From NCBI RefSeq assembly GCF_022267535.1, contig NZ_JAHNZV010000001.1, positions 62,001-126,000 on the forward strand: a DNA stretch of 64,000 bases, given 5' to 3'. Under the pieces are notes generated by a model. It ran no database searches and was not told where the DNA came from. It saw only the letters and a program-made list of their open reading frames with translations. The stretch comes from Psychromonas antarctica. GTDB taxonomy: Bacteria; Pseudomonadota; Gammaproteobacteria; Enterobacterales; Psychromonadaceae. The translations under genes and the position numbers were made by a program. Of this stretch, positions 49,403 through 59,972 are shown one piece after another (the first letter of the stretch is position 1; each line of letters starts with the position of its first letter).

Positions 49403-49500
49403 GTCAATTTAGTTGGCTGTTCTGTTATTAAAAAATTGTATAAAAAAGGCCATAACTTTACACTGTTGTTCTTATTTGCAATATTAAGAAATTATTATTG

Positions 49501-50310
49501 ATGAAAAAATCAGAACATCTCGTGATCAAAAACCTCAGCTTTGCTAGAAATAATCGATTATTATTTGATAATTTGTCTTTTGAGTTTGAGCGTGGAAAAA
49601 TAACTGCTATTTTAGGTCCTAGCGGCATCGGTAAAACAACGTTGTTGAAGCTAATTGGTGGACAACTTCCGGCCGATAGTGGCGAGATTGTCTTTAATGG
49701 GCTCGTTATTAATAACTGCTCTAATAAGGAATTATACGCTGCGCGTAAAAAAATGGGCATGTTATTCCAAAGCGGCGCACTGTTTAATAACCTATCAGTT
49801 TTTGAAAATGTAGCGTTTCCGCTGCGCGAGCACAGCCAACTTGATGAGTCTTTGCTTACCATTTTGGTGTTAATGAAATTAGAGGCGGTGGGGCTGCGCG
49901 GCGCTAAGGATTTAAAACCAAATGAACTCTCAGGGGGGATGGCAAGGCGTGTAGCCTTGGCTCGCGCGATCGCATTGGATCCGGAAATGGTATTATATGA
50001 TGAGCCTTTTACGGGGCAAGATCCTATCTCTATGAATGTGTTACTTAATTTAGTTAAGCAACTTAATCAAACGCTTGGTTTGACTTCTATTATCGTTTCT
50101 CATGATGTTAATGAAGTATTATCAATTGCTGACAATGTTTATGTTTTAGCCGATAAAAAGATAATAGCGCAGGGTCCTGCTGATTTACTATTGCAACAAA
50201 CGGATAATCCATTACTGCAGCAGTTTCTACATGGTCGAAGTGATGGCCCCGTGCCTTTTCATTTTCAAGCTGAAGATTTTACGGTGGACTTACAAAAGGT
50301 GAATAAATGA
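49501..50310 (+). CDS. mlaF: Phospholipid ABC transporter ATPase MlaF
   Basis: A 269-aa ATPase of the Mla system that keeps phospholipids out of the outer leaflet of the outer membrane. Walker A GPSGIGKTT, signature LSGGMARRVALARAI, Walker B MVLYDEPFTGQDP. ATG 49501 is taken as start; a TTG directly before it is in frame. Its stop overlaps the mlaE start (ATGA). Confidence 0.95.
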   Translation: MKKSEHLVIKNLSFARNNRLLFDNLSFEFERGKITAILGPSGIGKTTLLKLIGGQLPADSGEIVFNGLVINNCSNKELYAARKKMGMLFQSGALFNNLSVFENVAFPLREHSQLDESLLTILVLMKLEAVGLRGAKDLKPNELSGGMARRVALARAIALDPEMVLYDEPFTGQDPISMNVLLNLVKQLNQTLGLTSIIVSHDVNEVLSIADNVYVLADKKIIAQGPADLLLQQTDNPLLQQFLHGRSDGPVPFHFQAEDFTVDLQKVNK

Positions 50311-51086
50311 TTAGCGCTTACGTGCGTTCTGTTGGGCAATTTAATTTGCGATTGTTGGCCATTATTGGTCGCTGCTGCTTGATGCTTTGGCGTACGATCT
50401 GGGGTAAGCCGCATGCTAAGTTGTTATCCCTGATTGCTGAGCAAATTTTTCAGCTAGGTATATTATCCTTGCCTATTATCTTAACCGCAGGTCTGTTTAT
50501 CGGTATGGTGTTAAGTCTGCAGGGGTATTATGTATTAGTTGATTATGCTGCAGAGGATAGCTTAGGTAGCATGGTTGCACTATCCTTATTACGAGAATTA
50601 GGGCCGGTTGTTGCAGCGCTTCTTTTTGCTGGACGTGCTGGCTCGGCCTTAACCGCTGAAATTGGTTTGATGCAAAGCACAGAGCAACTTGCTGGTATGG
50701 AAATGATGGCTGTCTCTCCATACAAAAGGGTAATTGCCCCTCGCCTGTTTGCCGGTATTATTACTTTGCCTATGCTTACGTTATTATTCAATGTGATTGC
50801 AATTTGGGGTGGGTATATTATTGGCGTCACTTGGAAGGGCGTTGATGGCGGCGCATACTGGTCGGTGATGCAGGGCAGTGTGGAGTATTTGCCAGATGTG
50901 TTTAATGGCGTGATTAAAAGTGTCGTTTTTGCCATCTTGATAACTTGGATTGCACTTTATAATGGTTATTATGTGGTTCCGAATGCACAGGGCATCAGTC
51001 AATCAACGACACAAACGGTTGTTGTATCATCTTTATTGGTATTGGCAATGGATTTTGTTTTAACTGTTTTAATGTTTGGTGGCTAA
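50307..51086 (+). CDS. mlaE: Phospholipid ABC transporter permease MlaE
   Basis: A 259-aa integral membrane permease. About five hydrophobic helices and the MlaE motif LGPVVAALLFAGRAGSALTAEIGLMQSTEQLAGMEMMAVSP are seen. It forms the channel with MlaF, MlaB and MlaD. Confidence 0.95.
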   Translation: MISAYVRSVGQFNLRLLAIIGRCCLMLWRTIWGKPHAKLLSLIAEQIFQLGILSLPIILTAGLFIGMVLSLQGYYVLVDYAAEDSLGSMVALSLLRELGPVVAALLFAGRAGSALTAEIGLMQSTEQLAGMEMMAVSPYKRVIAPRLFAGIITLPMLTLLFNVIAIWGGYIIGVTWKGVDGGAYWSVMQGSVEYLPDVFNGVIKSVVFAILITWIALYNGYYVVPNAQGISQSTTQTVVVSSLLVLAMDFVLTVLMFGG

Positions 51087-51158
51087 CTTTTTCAGTCTGT
51101 TATGACTGGACTAGTATTGTTTAACCGTCAACTTTATTTTAACTGTTTTTATGTTTGG
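51058..51158 (+). repeat. 22-base direct repeat at the mlaE-mlaD junction
   Basis: 51058-51079 (end of mlaE) and 51137-51158 (just before mlaD) match at 21 of 22 bases, 79 bases apart. It looks like a small local duplication that lengthened the gap. Confidence 0.6.
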
Positions 51159-51166
51159 AATGTAAT

Positions 51167-51634
51167 ATGTCACAGAAAAAATTGGAATTATGGGTGGGAT
51201 TATTTGTTATCGCTGCAATGCTTGCTTTCGCAATATTAGCTTTTAGTGTTTCCGGGCTTTCTTTACGTGGAGAAGGGCGTAGTTATACACTTTATGCCAG
51301 TTTTGCAAATGTTGGCGGTTTAAAAGAGAGATCTCCTGTTAAGCTAGGTGGTGTCGTGGTCGGGCGAGTAGAAGAGATTACCTTGGATGTAAAAAACTAT
51401 ACACCCCGTGTCCGTTTGGCGATGTTTGAGAATAAAGGCTTTTATCCCGAGACCTCTTCATTGGCTATTTTAACTTCAGGTCTATTGGGAGAGCAATATA
51501 TTGGTATTAAACCTGGTTTTATTGATGATGATATCGGCATGTTAGCAGATGGTGACCGTGTTGAAGATACGAAGTCAGCGCTGGTACTTGAAGATCTTAT
51601 CGGGCAATTTATCTATTCAATCAATAAGGAATAA
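51167..51634 (+). CDS. mlaD: Mla substrate-binding MCE protein MlaD
   Basis: A 155-aa inner-membrane-anchored MCE protein forming the periplasmic lipid ring. Anchor helix LWVGLFVIAAMLAFAILAFSV, then the MCE domain YTLYASFANVGGLKERSPVKLGGVVVGRVEEI and GLLGEQYIGIKPG. ATG 51167 gives the family N-terminus MSQKKLELWVG; the earlier in-frame TTG lies in the repeated segment. Confidence 0.94.
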   Translation: MSQKKLELWVGLFVIAAMLAFAILAFSVSGLSLRGEGRSYTLYASFANVGGLKERSPVKLGGVVVGRVEEITLDVKNYTPRVRLAMFENKGFYPETSSLAILTSGLLGEQYIGIKPGFIDDDIGMLADGDRVEDTKSALVLEDLIGQFIYSINKE

Positions 51635-51636
51635 GT

Positions 51637-52251
51637 ATGCGTACTTTACTTACCGCTATCACGCTGCTATTTGTTAGTTTTACTTTGAACGCGACTATTA
51701 ATATGAGCGATCCTAATCAAGTTATGCATACTGTTTCAATTAATACCTTTGCGCGTATCAAAGCGGATCAGACTCGCCTACAAAGTGAACCCGATTATAT
51801 CAAGGTAGTCATGGAGGAAGAGTTGATTCCCTATTTGGATTATAAGTATGCTGCGTATATGGTGATGGGGCGTTATTTAGGAGAAACGTCGGCGGCACAG
51901 CGTAATGAATTTGTAGAGGCATTTAAAGCGTATTTAATAAATGCCTATGGACACATATTGCTTGAATATAAACAGCAAGAGATAGATATATTAGATAACA
52001 AGGATTTTCAAGATAAGAAAATTATCTCAATTTCGGTTAACATCCACGATCATAATAATAAGTTAACCCAATTAGTGTTTAAGTTGCGTAAAAACTCAAA
52101 AACAGAAGAGTGGAAAGTCTTTGATGTGATAGCAGAGGGGATCAGCATGCTCAGTACTAAGCAGTCTGAACTGAATGAAATGATTCATAAAAAAGGGATT
52201 GATCACGTTATTAAATTATTAGAACAGAAAAACAGTGAGTTTTCCTCGTGA
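51637..52251 (+). CDS. mlaC: Mla periplasmic lipid shuttle MlaC
   Basis: A 204-aa periplasmic phospholipid carrier between MlaA and MlaD. Signal peptide MRTLLTAITLLFVSFTLNA; family features include LIPYLDYKYAAYMVMGRYL and the later WKVFDVIAEGISMLSTKQSEL. It starts three bases after mlaD and its stop overlaps the GTG start of mlaB. Confidence 0.93.
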   Translation: MRTLLTAITLLFVSFTLNATINMSDPNQVMHTVSINTFARIKADQTRLQSEPDYIKVVMEEELIPYLDYKYAAYMVMGRYLGETSAAQRNEFVEAFKAYLINAYGHILLEYKQQEIDILDNKDFQDKKIISISVNIHDHNNKLTQLVFKLRKNSKTEEWKVFDVIAEGISMLSTKQSELNEMIHKKGIDHVIKLLEQKNSEFSS

Positions 52252-52514
52252 CTAACAGTGTAAATAACGAGACAATAGCATTAACTGGTCGCTTACAGTT
52301 GAGTGAATTATCGGCTAAATGTTTTTATGATATCAGTCGTTATTGTAATATTAATACTGTTGATTTACAGCAATTAATAAATATAGACTCGGCTGGTCTC
52401 GCCTATTTAGTGCAAATTAAAAGTAATTATTCAGATTTACGTTTTACAGGCGTCTCAAAAAAAACATTAGTCTTATCCCATTTATACGGGGTAAGTTTTA
52501 TTTTTAAGTCCTAA
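52248..52514 (+). CDS. mlaB: Mla STAS-domain protein MlaB
   Basis: An 88-aa STAS protein that binds MlaF and activates the transporter. The key motif NIDSAGLAYLVQIK is the usual DSAGLALL site. It starts with GTG in the GTGA overlap with mlaC. Confidence 0.88.
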   Translation: MTNSVNNETIALTGRLQLSELSAKCFYDISRYCNINTVDLQQLINIDSAGLAYLVQIKSNYSDLRFTGVSKKTLVLSHLYGVSFIFKS

Positions 52515-52522
52515 GGTGCTCA

Positions 52523-52771
52523 ATGAATATTGATATAATCAAAGAAAAATTACAACAAGCATTGGTGCTCGATGAGTGTATCGTGAGAGGGGAAAGTGGC
52601 AGTTTCCAAGTAATTGTCGTTGGCGATGTTTTTTGCGGTTTAAGTCGAGTGAAAAAGCAGCAAATTATTTACGCTCCGTTAACCGAAGATATAGCAAGCA
52701 ATGCCATTCATGCATTGACGATTAAAGCATTAACGCCAGATGAATGGCAAAAGCAAAAACATTTTATTTAG
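52523..52771 (+). CDS. ibaG: BolA-family protein IbaG
   Basis: An 82-aa BolA-like protein (YrbA). Short KH-like fold with ECIVRGESGSFQVIVVGDVFCGLSRVKKQQIIYAPL. The motif VKKQQ-IYAPL and the place between mlaB and murA identify it. BolA proteins work with monothiol glutaredoxins in Fe-S trafficking; IbaG is also linked to acid response in E. coli. Confidence 0.92.
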   Translation: MNIDIIKEKLQQALVLDECIVRGESGSFQVIVVGDVFCGLSRVKKQQIIYAPLTEDIASNAIHALTIKALTPDEWQKQKHFI

Positions 52772-52791
52772 TAAGTGGAAAGGATAGTTAG

Positions 52792-54051
<1,260 letters not shown>

Positions 54052-54061
54052 TGATATTCCA

Positions 54062-54090
54062 GAGAGGAGGAGCTTAACGCCTCTCCTTTC
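54062..54090 (+). terminator. Possible terminator after murA
   Basis: GAGAGG (54062-54067) pairs with CCTCTC (54080-54085), followed by CTTTC. The T-run is weak, so this is uncertain; it lies just before the degS stop on the other strand. Confidence 0.4.
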
Positions 54091-54098
54091 GCTGCTTT

Positions 54099-55196
54099 TT
54101 AATTTTCAGGCATAGTTTGTATATTACTTAACTCCCCGATCTCCACTTCCACTTCTATTTTCTTCCCTTTACGTAATAAAGTAAGATTGGCTTTGGTTCC
54201 TGGCTTTATTTCTGCCACTTTATCCATTGCCGCAATTAGCGTATCGAATCCAATAGCATCAATTTTCAGCAGAATATCATTCTCTTTAACACCAGCAAGT
54301 GCAGCAGGGCCGCCTTTATGTACTTTTGTTATCACGATACTATTTTGTGCTTTTAACCCCCAAAGACGGGCAATCAGCGGATCTAAATTTTCAGCAATAA
54401 TGCCTAATGAACCTCGTATTACGCGACCGTGCATGATAAGGCTTTTCATTATCCGCTGTGAAAGTTGATAGGGAATAGCGAAGCTAATGCCGCTGCTTGA
54501 ATTTTGGTTGTTACTGTAAAATTCAGAAGTATTAATACCAACTAATTCTCCTCGACTATTAATCAGCGCACCACCAGAGTTACCCTCATTAATGGCGGCA
54601 TCTGTTTGTAAAAAATCCTGCCGCCCTGAAGAGCTCATTCCGTTTCTACCCGTGGCACTGATAATGCCCTGAGTGACGGTCTGGCCTAAATTGTAGGGAT
54701 TACCTATGGCAAGTACAATATCGCCTACTTGTGGCTGGTAGTTCGTATTTTGTGGGATAACCGGCAGATTCGCGCCACTAATTTTTAGCACCGCTAAGTC
54801 GGTGACGATATCACTACCGACAACAGATGCAGTAAAAAAGCGTCCATCTTGTAGGGCAATCAAAATTTGGTCGGCGCTGGATATAACGTGAAAATTGGTT
54901 AGCACATAACCTTTACTGTCAATAATAATACCAGAGCCCAATCCGGTCGGTTGTAAGTGTTGCTTATTATCAATACTCGAATCGATGTATTGCTGAGAGT
55001 AAATGTTTACTACTGCCGGGGAAGCTTTTTTGACCGCTATACTGTAGCTGGATACGTTATCATCGCCGGATAAATGCGTTAAATTGACACCTAATTTAGA
55101 ACCATAAATAATGAACAATGCAATGATTAGGCCCCAAAAAATAGGTTTAAAGAAATATAAAAAGGAGGTTTTAAAATTCATATTCTTAGATGCCAT
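54099..55196 (-). CDS. degS: Site-1 periplasmic protease DegS
   Basis: A 365-aa inner-membrane-anchored serine protease that cuts RseA to start the sigma-E response. An N-terminal anchor (about residues 14-32), triad His in LTNFHVIS, Asp in VTDLAVLKI and Ser in NEGNSGGALIN, then a single PDZ domain. The one PDZ plus the anchor separates it from degQ. ATG 55196 is used; an internal ATG 15 bases later is also possible. Confidence 0.93.
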   Translation of the reverse strand: MASKNMNFKTSFLYFFKPIFWGLIIALFIIYGSKLGVNLTHLSGDDNVSSYSIAVKKASPAVVNIYSQQYIDSSIDNKQHLQPTGLGSGIIIDSKGYVLTNFHVISSADQILIALQDGRFFTASVVGSDIVTDLAVLKISGANLPVIPQNTNYQPQVGDIVLAIGNPYNLGQTVTQGIISATGRNGMSSSGRQDFLQTDAAINEGNSGGALINSRGELVGINTSEFYSNNQNSSSGISFAIPYQLSQRIMKSLIMHGRVIRGSLGIIAENLDPLIARLWGLKAQNSIVITKVHKGGPAALAGVKENDILLKIDAIGFDTLIAAMDKVAEIKPGTKANLTLLRKGKKIEVEVEIGELSNIQTMPEN

Positions 55197-55265
55197 TGAA
55201 AAGAAGAGTGGGGATTATATACAAAATAGTGTGCGGGAGGGGATTTTATTTGTGTGGAAAAATGC

Positions 55266-55297
55266 ATCAAAAAAAGCACCGTATATAACGGTGCTTT
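55266..55297 (-). terminator. Terminator of pykF
   Basis: AAAGCACCGT (55273-55282) pairs with ACGGTGCTTT (55288-55297), loop of five; on the minus strand it ends in a run of seven T after the pyk stop. Confidence 0.85.
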
Positions 55298-55370
55298 ATT
55301 GTTCACAAATTGACTAATGTTACTGCGTCTAAATCGAGCAGTTAATTACTGAAATTAGCATTATTAGCTA

Positions 55371-56780
55371 TTAAACAATAACATGTACAGAAGAAGTATT
55401 TGTAGTACCTGAATCAACAAGCGCACCAGAAACCATTACTACACGATCACCGGCAACAACCAAGCCAAGTTCTTTAGCCATGTCCATACCAAGTTGATAG
55501 AAAGCTTCCATTGTATCTTGCTTTGCAATTACCTTCGCTGAAACACCTTTGGTTAATGAAAGCTGTTGTGCCGTTTTTTGATTGCTTGTTAACGCAAGGA
55601 TTTTTGCTGTTGGGAAGTATTTACGTAAAGAACGTGCAGACTTTCCGCCATCAGTTGCAACAATGATAAGTTTTGCAGCAAGTTGCTCAGCATTTTTAAC
55701 CGCGCCACTACAGATCGCTTCTGTGATTTGTAGATTTGTTTGCTTAATATCAGCTTTTGCAGGCATAACGGTATCAGTACGCTCACAGATAGTTGCCATA
55801 ATTGCAACTGCTTCTGCAGGGTATTTACCTTTAGCACTTTCACCTGAAAGCATTACCGCATCAGTACCGTCTAAGATAGCATTGGCAACGTCACCCGCTT
55901 CTGCGCGTGTTGGACGAGGGTTTTTGATCATTGAATCAAGCATTTGTGTTGCGGTAATAACTGGTTTACGCGCAGCATTAGCTTTTTGAATCATCATTTT
56001 TTGTGCAAAAATAACTTCTTCAACAGCAATTTCTACACCTAAGTCACCACGTGCAACCATGATTGCATCAGAAACCGCTAGAATCTCATCAAAATTATCA
56101 ACACCTTCTTGATTTTCAATTTTAGAGATGATTTGAATCTTTTCGCCGCCGTTCGCTTTTAATAGTTCACGGATTTCTAAAACGTCTTCTTTCTTACGGA
56201 TAAATGAAGCCGCAATAAAGTCTACGTTTTGTTCGCAGCCGAATATTAAATCGCCTTTATCTTTAGTAGAAAGCGCTGGGAGTTGCACTTTCACACCAGG
56301 AAGATTAACACCTTTGTTTTCGCCTAACTCACCAGTATTCATCACTTCACAGATAACATCTACATCAGTAATGCGTTTTACCGTCATTTCGATTAAACCG
56401 TCATCCAATAAAACTGTGTTACCTACAACAAGATCTTTGGTTAAGTTTTCGTAAGTTACAGCAACGATAGTGTTGTTGCCTACGATTGTTTGATCTGTGC
56501 TTAGTGTAAACTCTTGACCAGCCGTTAACATTACGTCATTGCCATTTTCAAGTTTAACCGTGCGGATCTCAGGGCCTTTAGTATCTAGTAATATAGCTAC
56601 GTTTTTGCCTGTTTCTTGGCAAATTTCACGAATAGTTGTGATTCGACCACCATGCTCATTAAAATCACCATGAGAAAAGTTAAGACGCATTACATTCATG
56701 CCGTTATTAACTAATTTTGTTAACATCTCTTTTGATTCTGATTTTGGACCAATCGTACAAACTATTTTTGTTTTTCTCAC
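55371..56780 (-). CDS. pykF: Pyruvate kinase (PykF type)
   Basis: A 469-aa glycolytic enzyme converting PEP and ADP to pyruvate and ATP. It begins [19 protein letters not shown] and carries [10 protein letters not shown], the active-site Lys and Glu in [18 protein letters not shown] and [11 protein letters not shown], and the allosteric C-domain ending [12 protein letters not shown] as in E. coli PykF. GTG 56780 with GGAGAATAAC upstream is the better start; an in-frame start 81 bases earlier adds an unrelated tail. The gene lies between degQ and degS, an unusual place. Confidence 0.95.
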   Translation of the reverse strand: MRKTKIVCTIGPKSESKEMLTKLVNNGMNVMRLNFSHGDFNEHGGRITTIREICQETGKNVAILLDTKGPEIRTVKLENGNDVMLTAGQEFTLSTDQTIVGNNTIVAVTYENLTKDLVVGNTVLLDDGLIEMTVKRITDVDVICEVMNTGELGENKGVNLPGVKVQLPALSTKDKGDLIFGCEQNVDFIAASFIRKKEDVLEIRELLKANGGEKIQIISKIENQEGVDNFDEILAVSDAIMVARGDLGVEIAVEEVIFAQKMMIQKANAARKPVITATQMLDSMIKNPRPTRAEAGDVANAILDGTDAVMLSGESAKGKYPAEAVAIMATICERTDTVMPAKADIKQTNLQITEAICSGAVKNAEQLAAKLIIVATDGGKSARSLRKYFPTAKILALTSNQKTAQQLSLTKGVSAKVIAKQDTMEAFYQLGMDMAKELGLVVAGDRVVMVSGALVDSGTTNTSSVHVIV

Positions 56781-56925
56781 CGTTATTCTCCAAATGTTAT
56801 TGTGTTTTATTATTACAAGGTTATAGAAACTTTTGTTACCCATATTACTGATGGGCGGCATTTTACAAGAAAAAACTTTAAAAAAAATGATTTCTAATCA
56901 ATTTTTTTTCTGTTTTTTTATTTTT

Positions 56926-56951
56926 TTGTAATTTATTGTAACGTTTTGTAA
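56926..56951 (-). promoter_or_regulatory. Three TTGTAA boxes at exact 10-base spacing upstream of pykF
   Basis: TTGTAA occurs at 56926-56931, 56936-56941 and 56946-56951 (TTACAA on the pykF strand), one helical turn apart and about 150 bases before the pykF start, next to long T-runs. It could be a regulator array or curved DNA. It also overlaps the region just after degQ. Confidence 0.4.
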
Positions 56952-56967
56952 TTCTGAACTCGCTTTT

Positions 56968-58308
56968 TCAATTCAATATCAAATACAAACCACGTTTATC
57001 ACGTTGAATATTAAGGACTAATATTTCAGGTGCGGTTTTTATCATCTGGGCTAGCTCACTTAAATTGTTAATTCGTCTGCGATTTATCCCGATAATAAGA
57101 TCGCCTTGTTGTAACCCGTAATGCTGTGCGAGTGAGTCTTTTGCTACGCTTGTTACTTTTACTCCAGTGTTTTCGTCGGCATCAGCTAATATTGCCCCTG
57201 CTAAAAAAGGATGTAATAAGTGTGCTTTAGTTTTATTTAGCTGTGACAGTTGTAATGTGGCAACTAAAATAACAGCTTTACCATTCTGTATAACGCCCAA
57301 TTCAACTCGTGTGCCTGCACGCAGTGAACCTATTTTTGCGCGTAATTCGGCAAAAGTCTTAATTGTGCTGCCACCGATGGAAATAATCACATCACCGGCT
57401 TTAAGCCCTGCTTTTTCTGCCGCAGAGTAAGGCGTCACCTGCTTTATAAAGGCACCATGGGGTGAGTCTAAAGCAAAAGCATCCGCAAGTTCAGGTGTTA
57501 ACTCTTGCCCTTTTATGCCTAATATTCCACGACGAACTTGTCCATATTGTCGTAATTGTTGGGCAATGTTCTTGACCATATTCGCAGGAATGGCGAATCC
57601 GATGCCGATATTACCATTATCAGAACCAAAAATAGCGCTATTAATGCCTACCAATTGACCTTTCAGATCAATTAATGCACCACCAGAATTCCCTTCATTG
57701 ATCGCGGCATCGGTTTGAATGAAGTTTTCTAGATTTCCAAGATTAAGTCCACTGCGACCCAGCGCGCTGATAATGCCCGAGGTAACCGTTTGTCCTAGGC
57801 CAAATGGATTGCCGATGGCAAGTACAAAATCGCCAACACGTATGTCATCTGAATTGGCAAATTCGATTTGCGTTAGTGCTTTATCGGTTTTTATCTGCAG
57901 AAGGGCGAGATCACTGTGTTTATCATGGCCAATAACTTGGGCTGTAAATTCCAGCCCAGATTTTAAAGTGATCTTAATTTCGGTTGCATTCTCAATCACA
58001 TGGAAATTGGTGATAATGTAGCCATTTTGATTGTCAATGATAACCCCAGAACCGATACCGACAAACGGTTGAGAGTAAATTTGTGCTTCATTGTCTGGAT
58101 CTGCAAACGGGGTAAATGTTGTTTGTGTAGAAAAATTACCTGATATTGCAATATTAACCACGGCAGGGCTAGCCCTATCGACTAGAGGTGCAAGGCTAGG
58201 CATCCTTTGACCGTTAAGCATATCTGGCAGTGCAGCCATGCTATTTATTGTAAATAACAATAAATAGCATGTAAAAATAATAGAACAACTTAATTTTCTC
58301 AAAAGCAT
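56968..58308 (-). CDS. degQ: Periplasmic serine protease DegQ (HtrA family)
   Basis: A 446-aa periplasmic protease and chaperone. Signal peptide MLLRKLSCSIIFTCYLLLFTINSMA, triad His in ITNFHVIEN, Asp in HSDLALLQI and Ser in NEGNSGGALID, then two PDZ domains (about residues 245-340 and 355-446). The two PDZ domains and lack of anchor point to DegQ/DegP; the linker is of the short DegQ type. zapE diverges from it. Confidence 0.93.
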   Translation of the reverse strand: MLLRKLSCSIIFTCYLLLFTINSMAALPDMLNGQRMPSLAPLVDRASPAVVNIAISGNFSTQTTFTPFADPDNEAQIYSQPFVGIGSGVIIDNQNGYIITNFHVIENATEIKITLKSGLEFTAQVIGHDKHSDLALLQIKTDKALTQIEFANSDDIRVGDFVLAIGNPFGLGQTVTSGIISALGRSGLNLGNLENFIQTDAAINEGNSGGALIDLKGQLVGINSAIFGSDNGNIGIGFAIPANMVKNIAQQLRQYGQVRRGILGIKGQELTPELADAFALDSPHGAFIKQVTPYSAAEKAGLKAGDVIISIGGSTIKTFAELRAKIGSLRAGTRVELGVIQNGKAVILVATLQLSQLNKTKAHLLHPFLAGAILADADENTGVKVTSVAKDSLAQHYGLQQGDLIIGINRRRINNLSELAQMIKTAPEILVLNIQRDKRGLYLILN

Positions 58309-58485
58309 TTTCCTTCTCAGTGGTCATCATTCAATGCATCGGCGATACGATTAAAATAGAATATTGAAATCTATTTGAAGTCACATGAGTAACCGCATCA
58401 CTGTTAAATCAGAATTATAAATAGTGTTGCATAGCCTTTATTGTTAAGGTATTTATTATTCATTTTAATATATATTGAGTTATTT

Positions 58486-59621
58486 GTGGCGCCTACTTTA
58501 TTGTATCAAGCTGACTTAGCAAAACCCAATTTCTTTGCCGATCCGGCTCAAGCTGCGGCAATTGAGCATGTGCAACGTTTATATGAACAATTACAAGCAC
58601 TGCAGTCGGCCGCGCCGCAAAAGAAGCATTTCGCTTATTTTGTGCAAAAAATGTTAAATAAGAAAGAAAAAAAACGCGTTTAACTGGTTTGTATTTTTAT
58701 GGTGGTGTTGGCCGCGGAAAAACTTATTTAATGGATCTTTTTTTTCATAGTCTAACGACTGAGCGCAAGTTACGCCTGCATTTTAATCATTTTATGTTAA
58801 GAGTACATCAACAACTCGCTTTGTTGGAGGGGCAAATAAACCCTCTCCAGCAGATTGCTAAAATGTTTGCAGCTGAAACAGATTTACTGTGCTTCGATGA
58901 GTTTTATGTGGATGATATTGCTGATGCAATGATAATTGCGGGCATATTAACTGCACTTTTTGATGAAGGGGTGATATTGGTTGCGACATCTAATAGCCAC
59001 CCTGAGGACCTGTATCGAAATGGACTGCAACGGGCTCGTTTTCTACCTGCTATTGAGCTGCTCAAAAATCATTGTGATATTGTCCACCTGGATGGGCAGA
59101 GCGATTATCGATTACACCGTTTAATTAAAACTGAGATTTATCATTACCCGTTAAGTAATGAGGCTAGCACTCGTATTGAAATAAGTTTTGAAAGCTTAGC
59201 GCAAGGTGAGCGAATATACGGTCAGGAAATTGCTATCAATCAACGGCAAATGAAAACCATAGCGTTCAGCGCCGATTCATTACTAATAGAGTTTTCAACA
59301 CTCTGTGGAGACCCTAGAAGTGTCGTCGATTATATTGCTATCGCGATTTTATATCGCACCATTTTTTTGGTGAATATCAAACAGATGGATGATGCAGAAA
59401 ATGATCGGGTGCGGCGTTTTGTTGTTATGGTTGACGAATTTTATGAGCGCCATGTGGTGTTGATTATTTCTGCTGAAGTGGAAATCCAACAACTTTACAG
59501 GGGCAATAAACTCAGTTTTGAATTTAAACGCTGTGTTTCTCGCTTACTGGAGATGCAGAGTCAAGCCTATCTACAAAAAGTCGAACATATAGGCGCAAAT
59601 CAGCTTAACAGCCTGCCGTGA
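58486..59621 (+). CDS. zapE: Cell division ATPase ZapE, reading frame interrupted at an A8 tract
   Basis: Codes for an AFG1-type ATPase (YhcM) that acts on the FtsZ ring. From GTG 58486 the N-terminal part VAPTLLYQADLAKPNFFADPAQAAA reads to a TAA at 58681-58683. The rest, LTGLYFYGGVGRGKTYLMDLFF ... LCFDEFYVDDIADAM ... FYERHVVLIISAEVE ... CVSRLLEMQSQAYL, lies in the frame one base back. The change must fall near eight A at 58667-58674, inside GAAAAAAAAC. Walker A and B are intact downstream. It may be a real mutation, a read error, or slippage; see findings. Confidence 0.8.
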
Positions 59622-59972
59622 GTCCCTGCAGGTAAGCGAAACTGCACTCATCTGCGCTGTTATAAAATATCAACGCAGAACGACTACACTTTAATCTTAT
59701 GGCTCGCACCCAAGCGTTATTTGGTTTGCTGATTTTGTATCTTGAGGTAATAGGGGGATAAATATTTAATCTTATTTATTGCAATATTAGGGTGATCTCT
59801 GCTGCTTTTTTCTGTATAATATCGCCGCCCACGTTATCCACCCCCCAAAATAGTTATGGTGGATCTGTTGTTTACGCTTGACGTATTCGAAGGGATACGG
59901 AATGGCAAATACATTTTTAATTGTCAAATTTGACAATTATATTTTTTAAATCATTAATTTGGGTATAACTTA
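59622..59972 (+). promoter_or_regulatory. Leader of the rplM-rpsI operon
   Basis: 351 bases. A TATAAT -10 box at 59815-59820 suggests a start near 59827 and a leader of about 145 bases. In it is a 15-codon ORF at 59902-59949 behind AAGGGATACGG, and a perfect 22-base palindrome at 59918-59939 followed by a T-run. In E. coli this leader is the target of L13 autocontrol; whether that holds here is inference. Confidence 0.55.

Noticed and set aside
56781-56861. Longer PykF N-terminus
   Set aside because: GTG 56780 with GGAG upstream gives the family N-terminus; the extension is unrelated.
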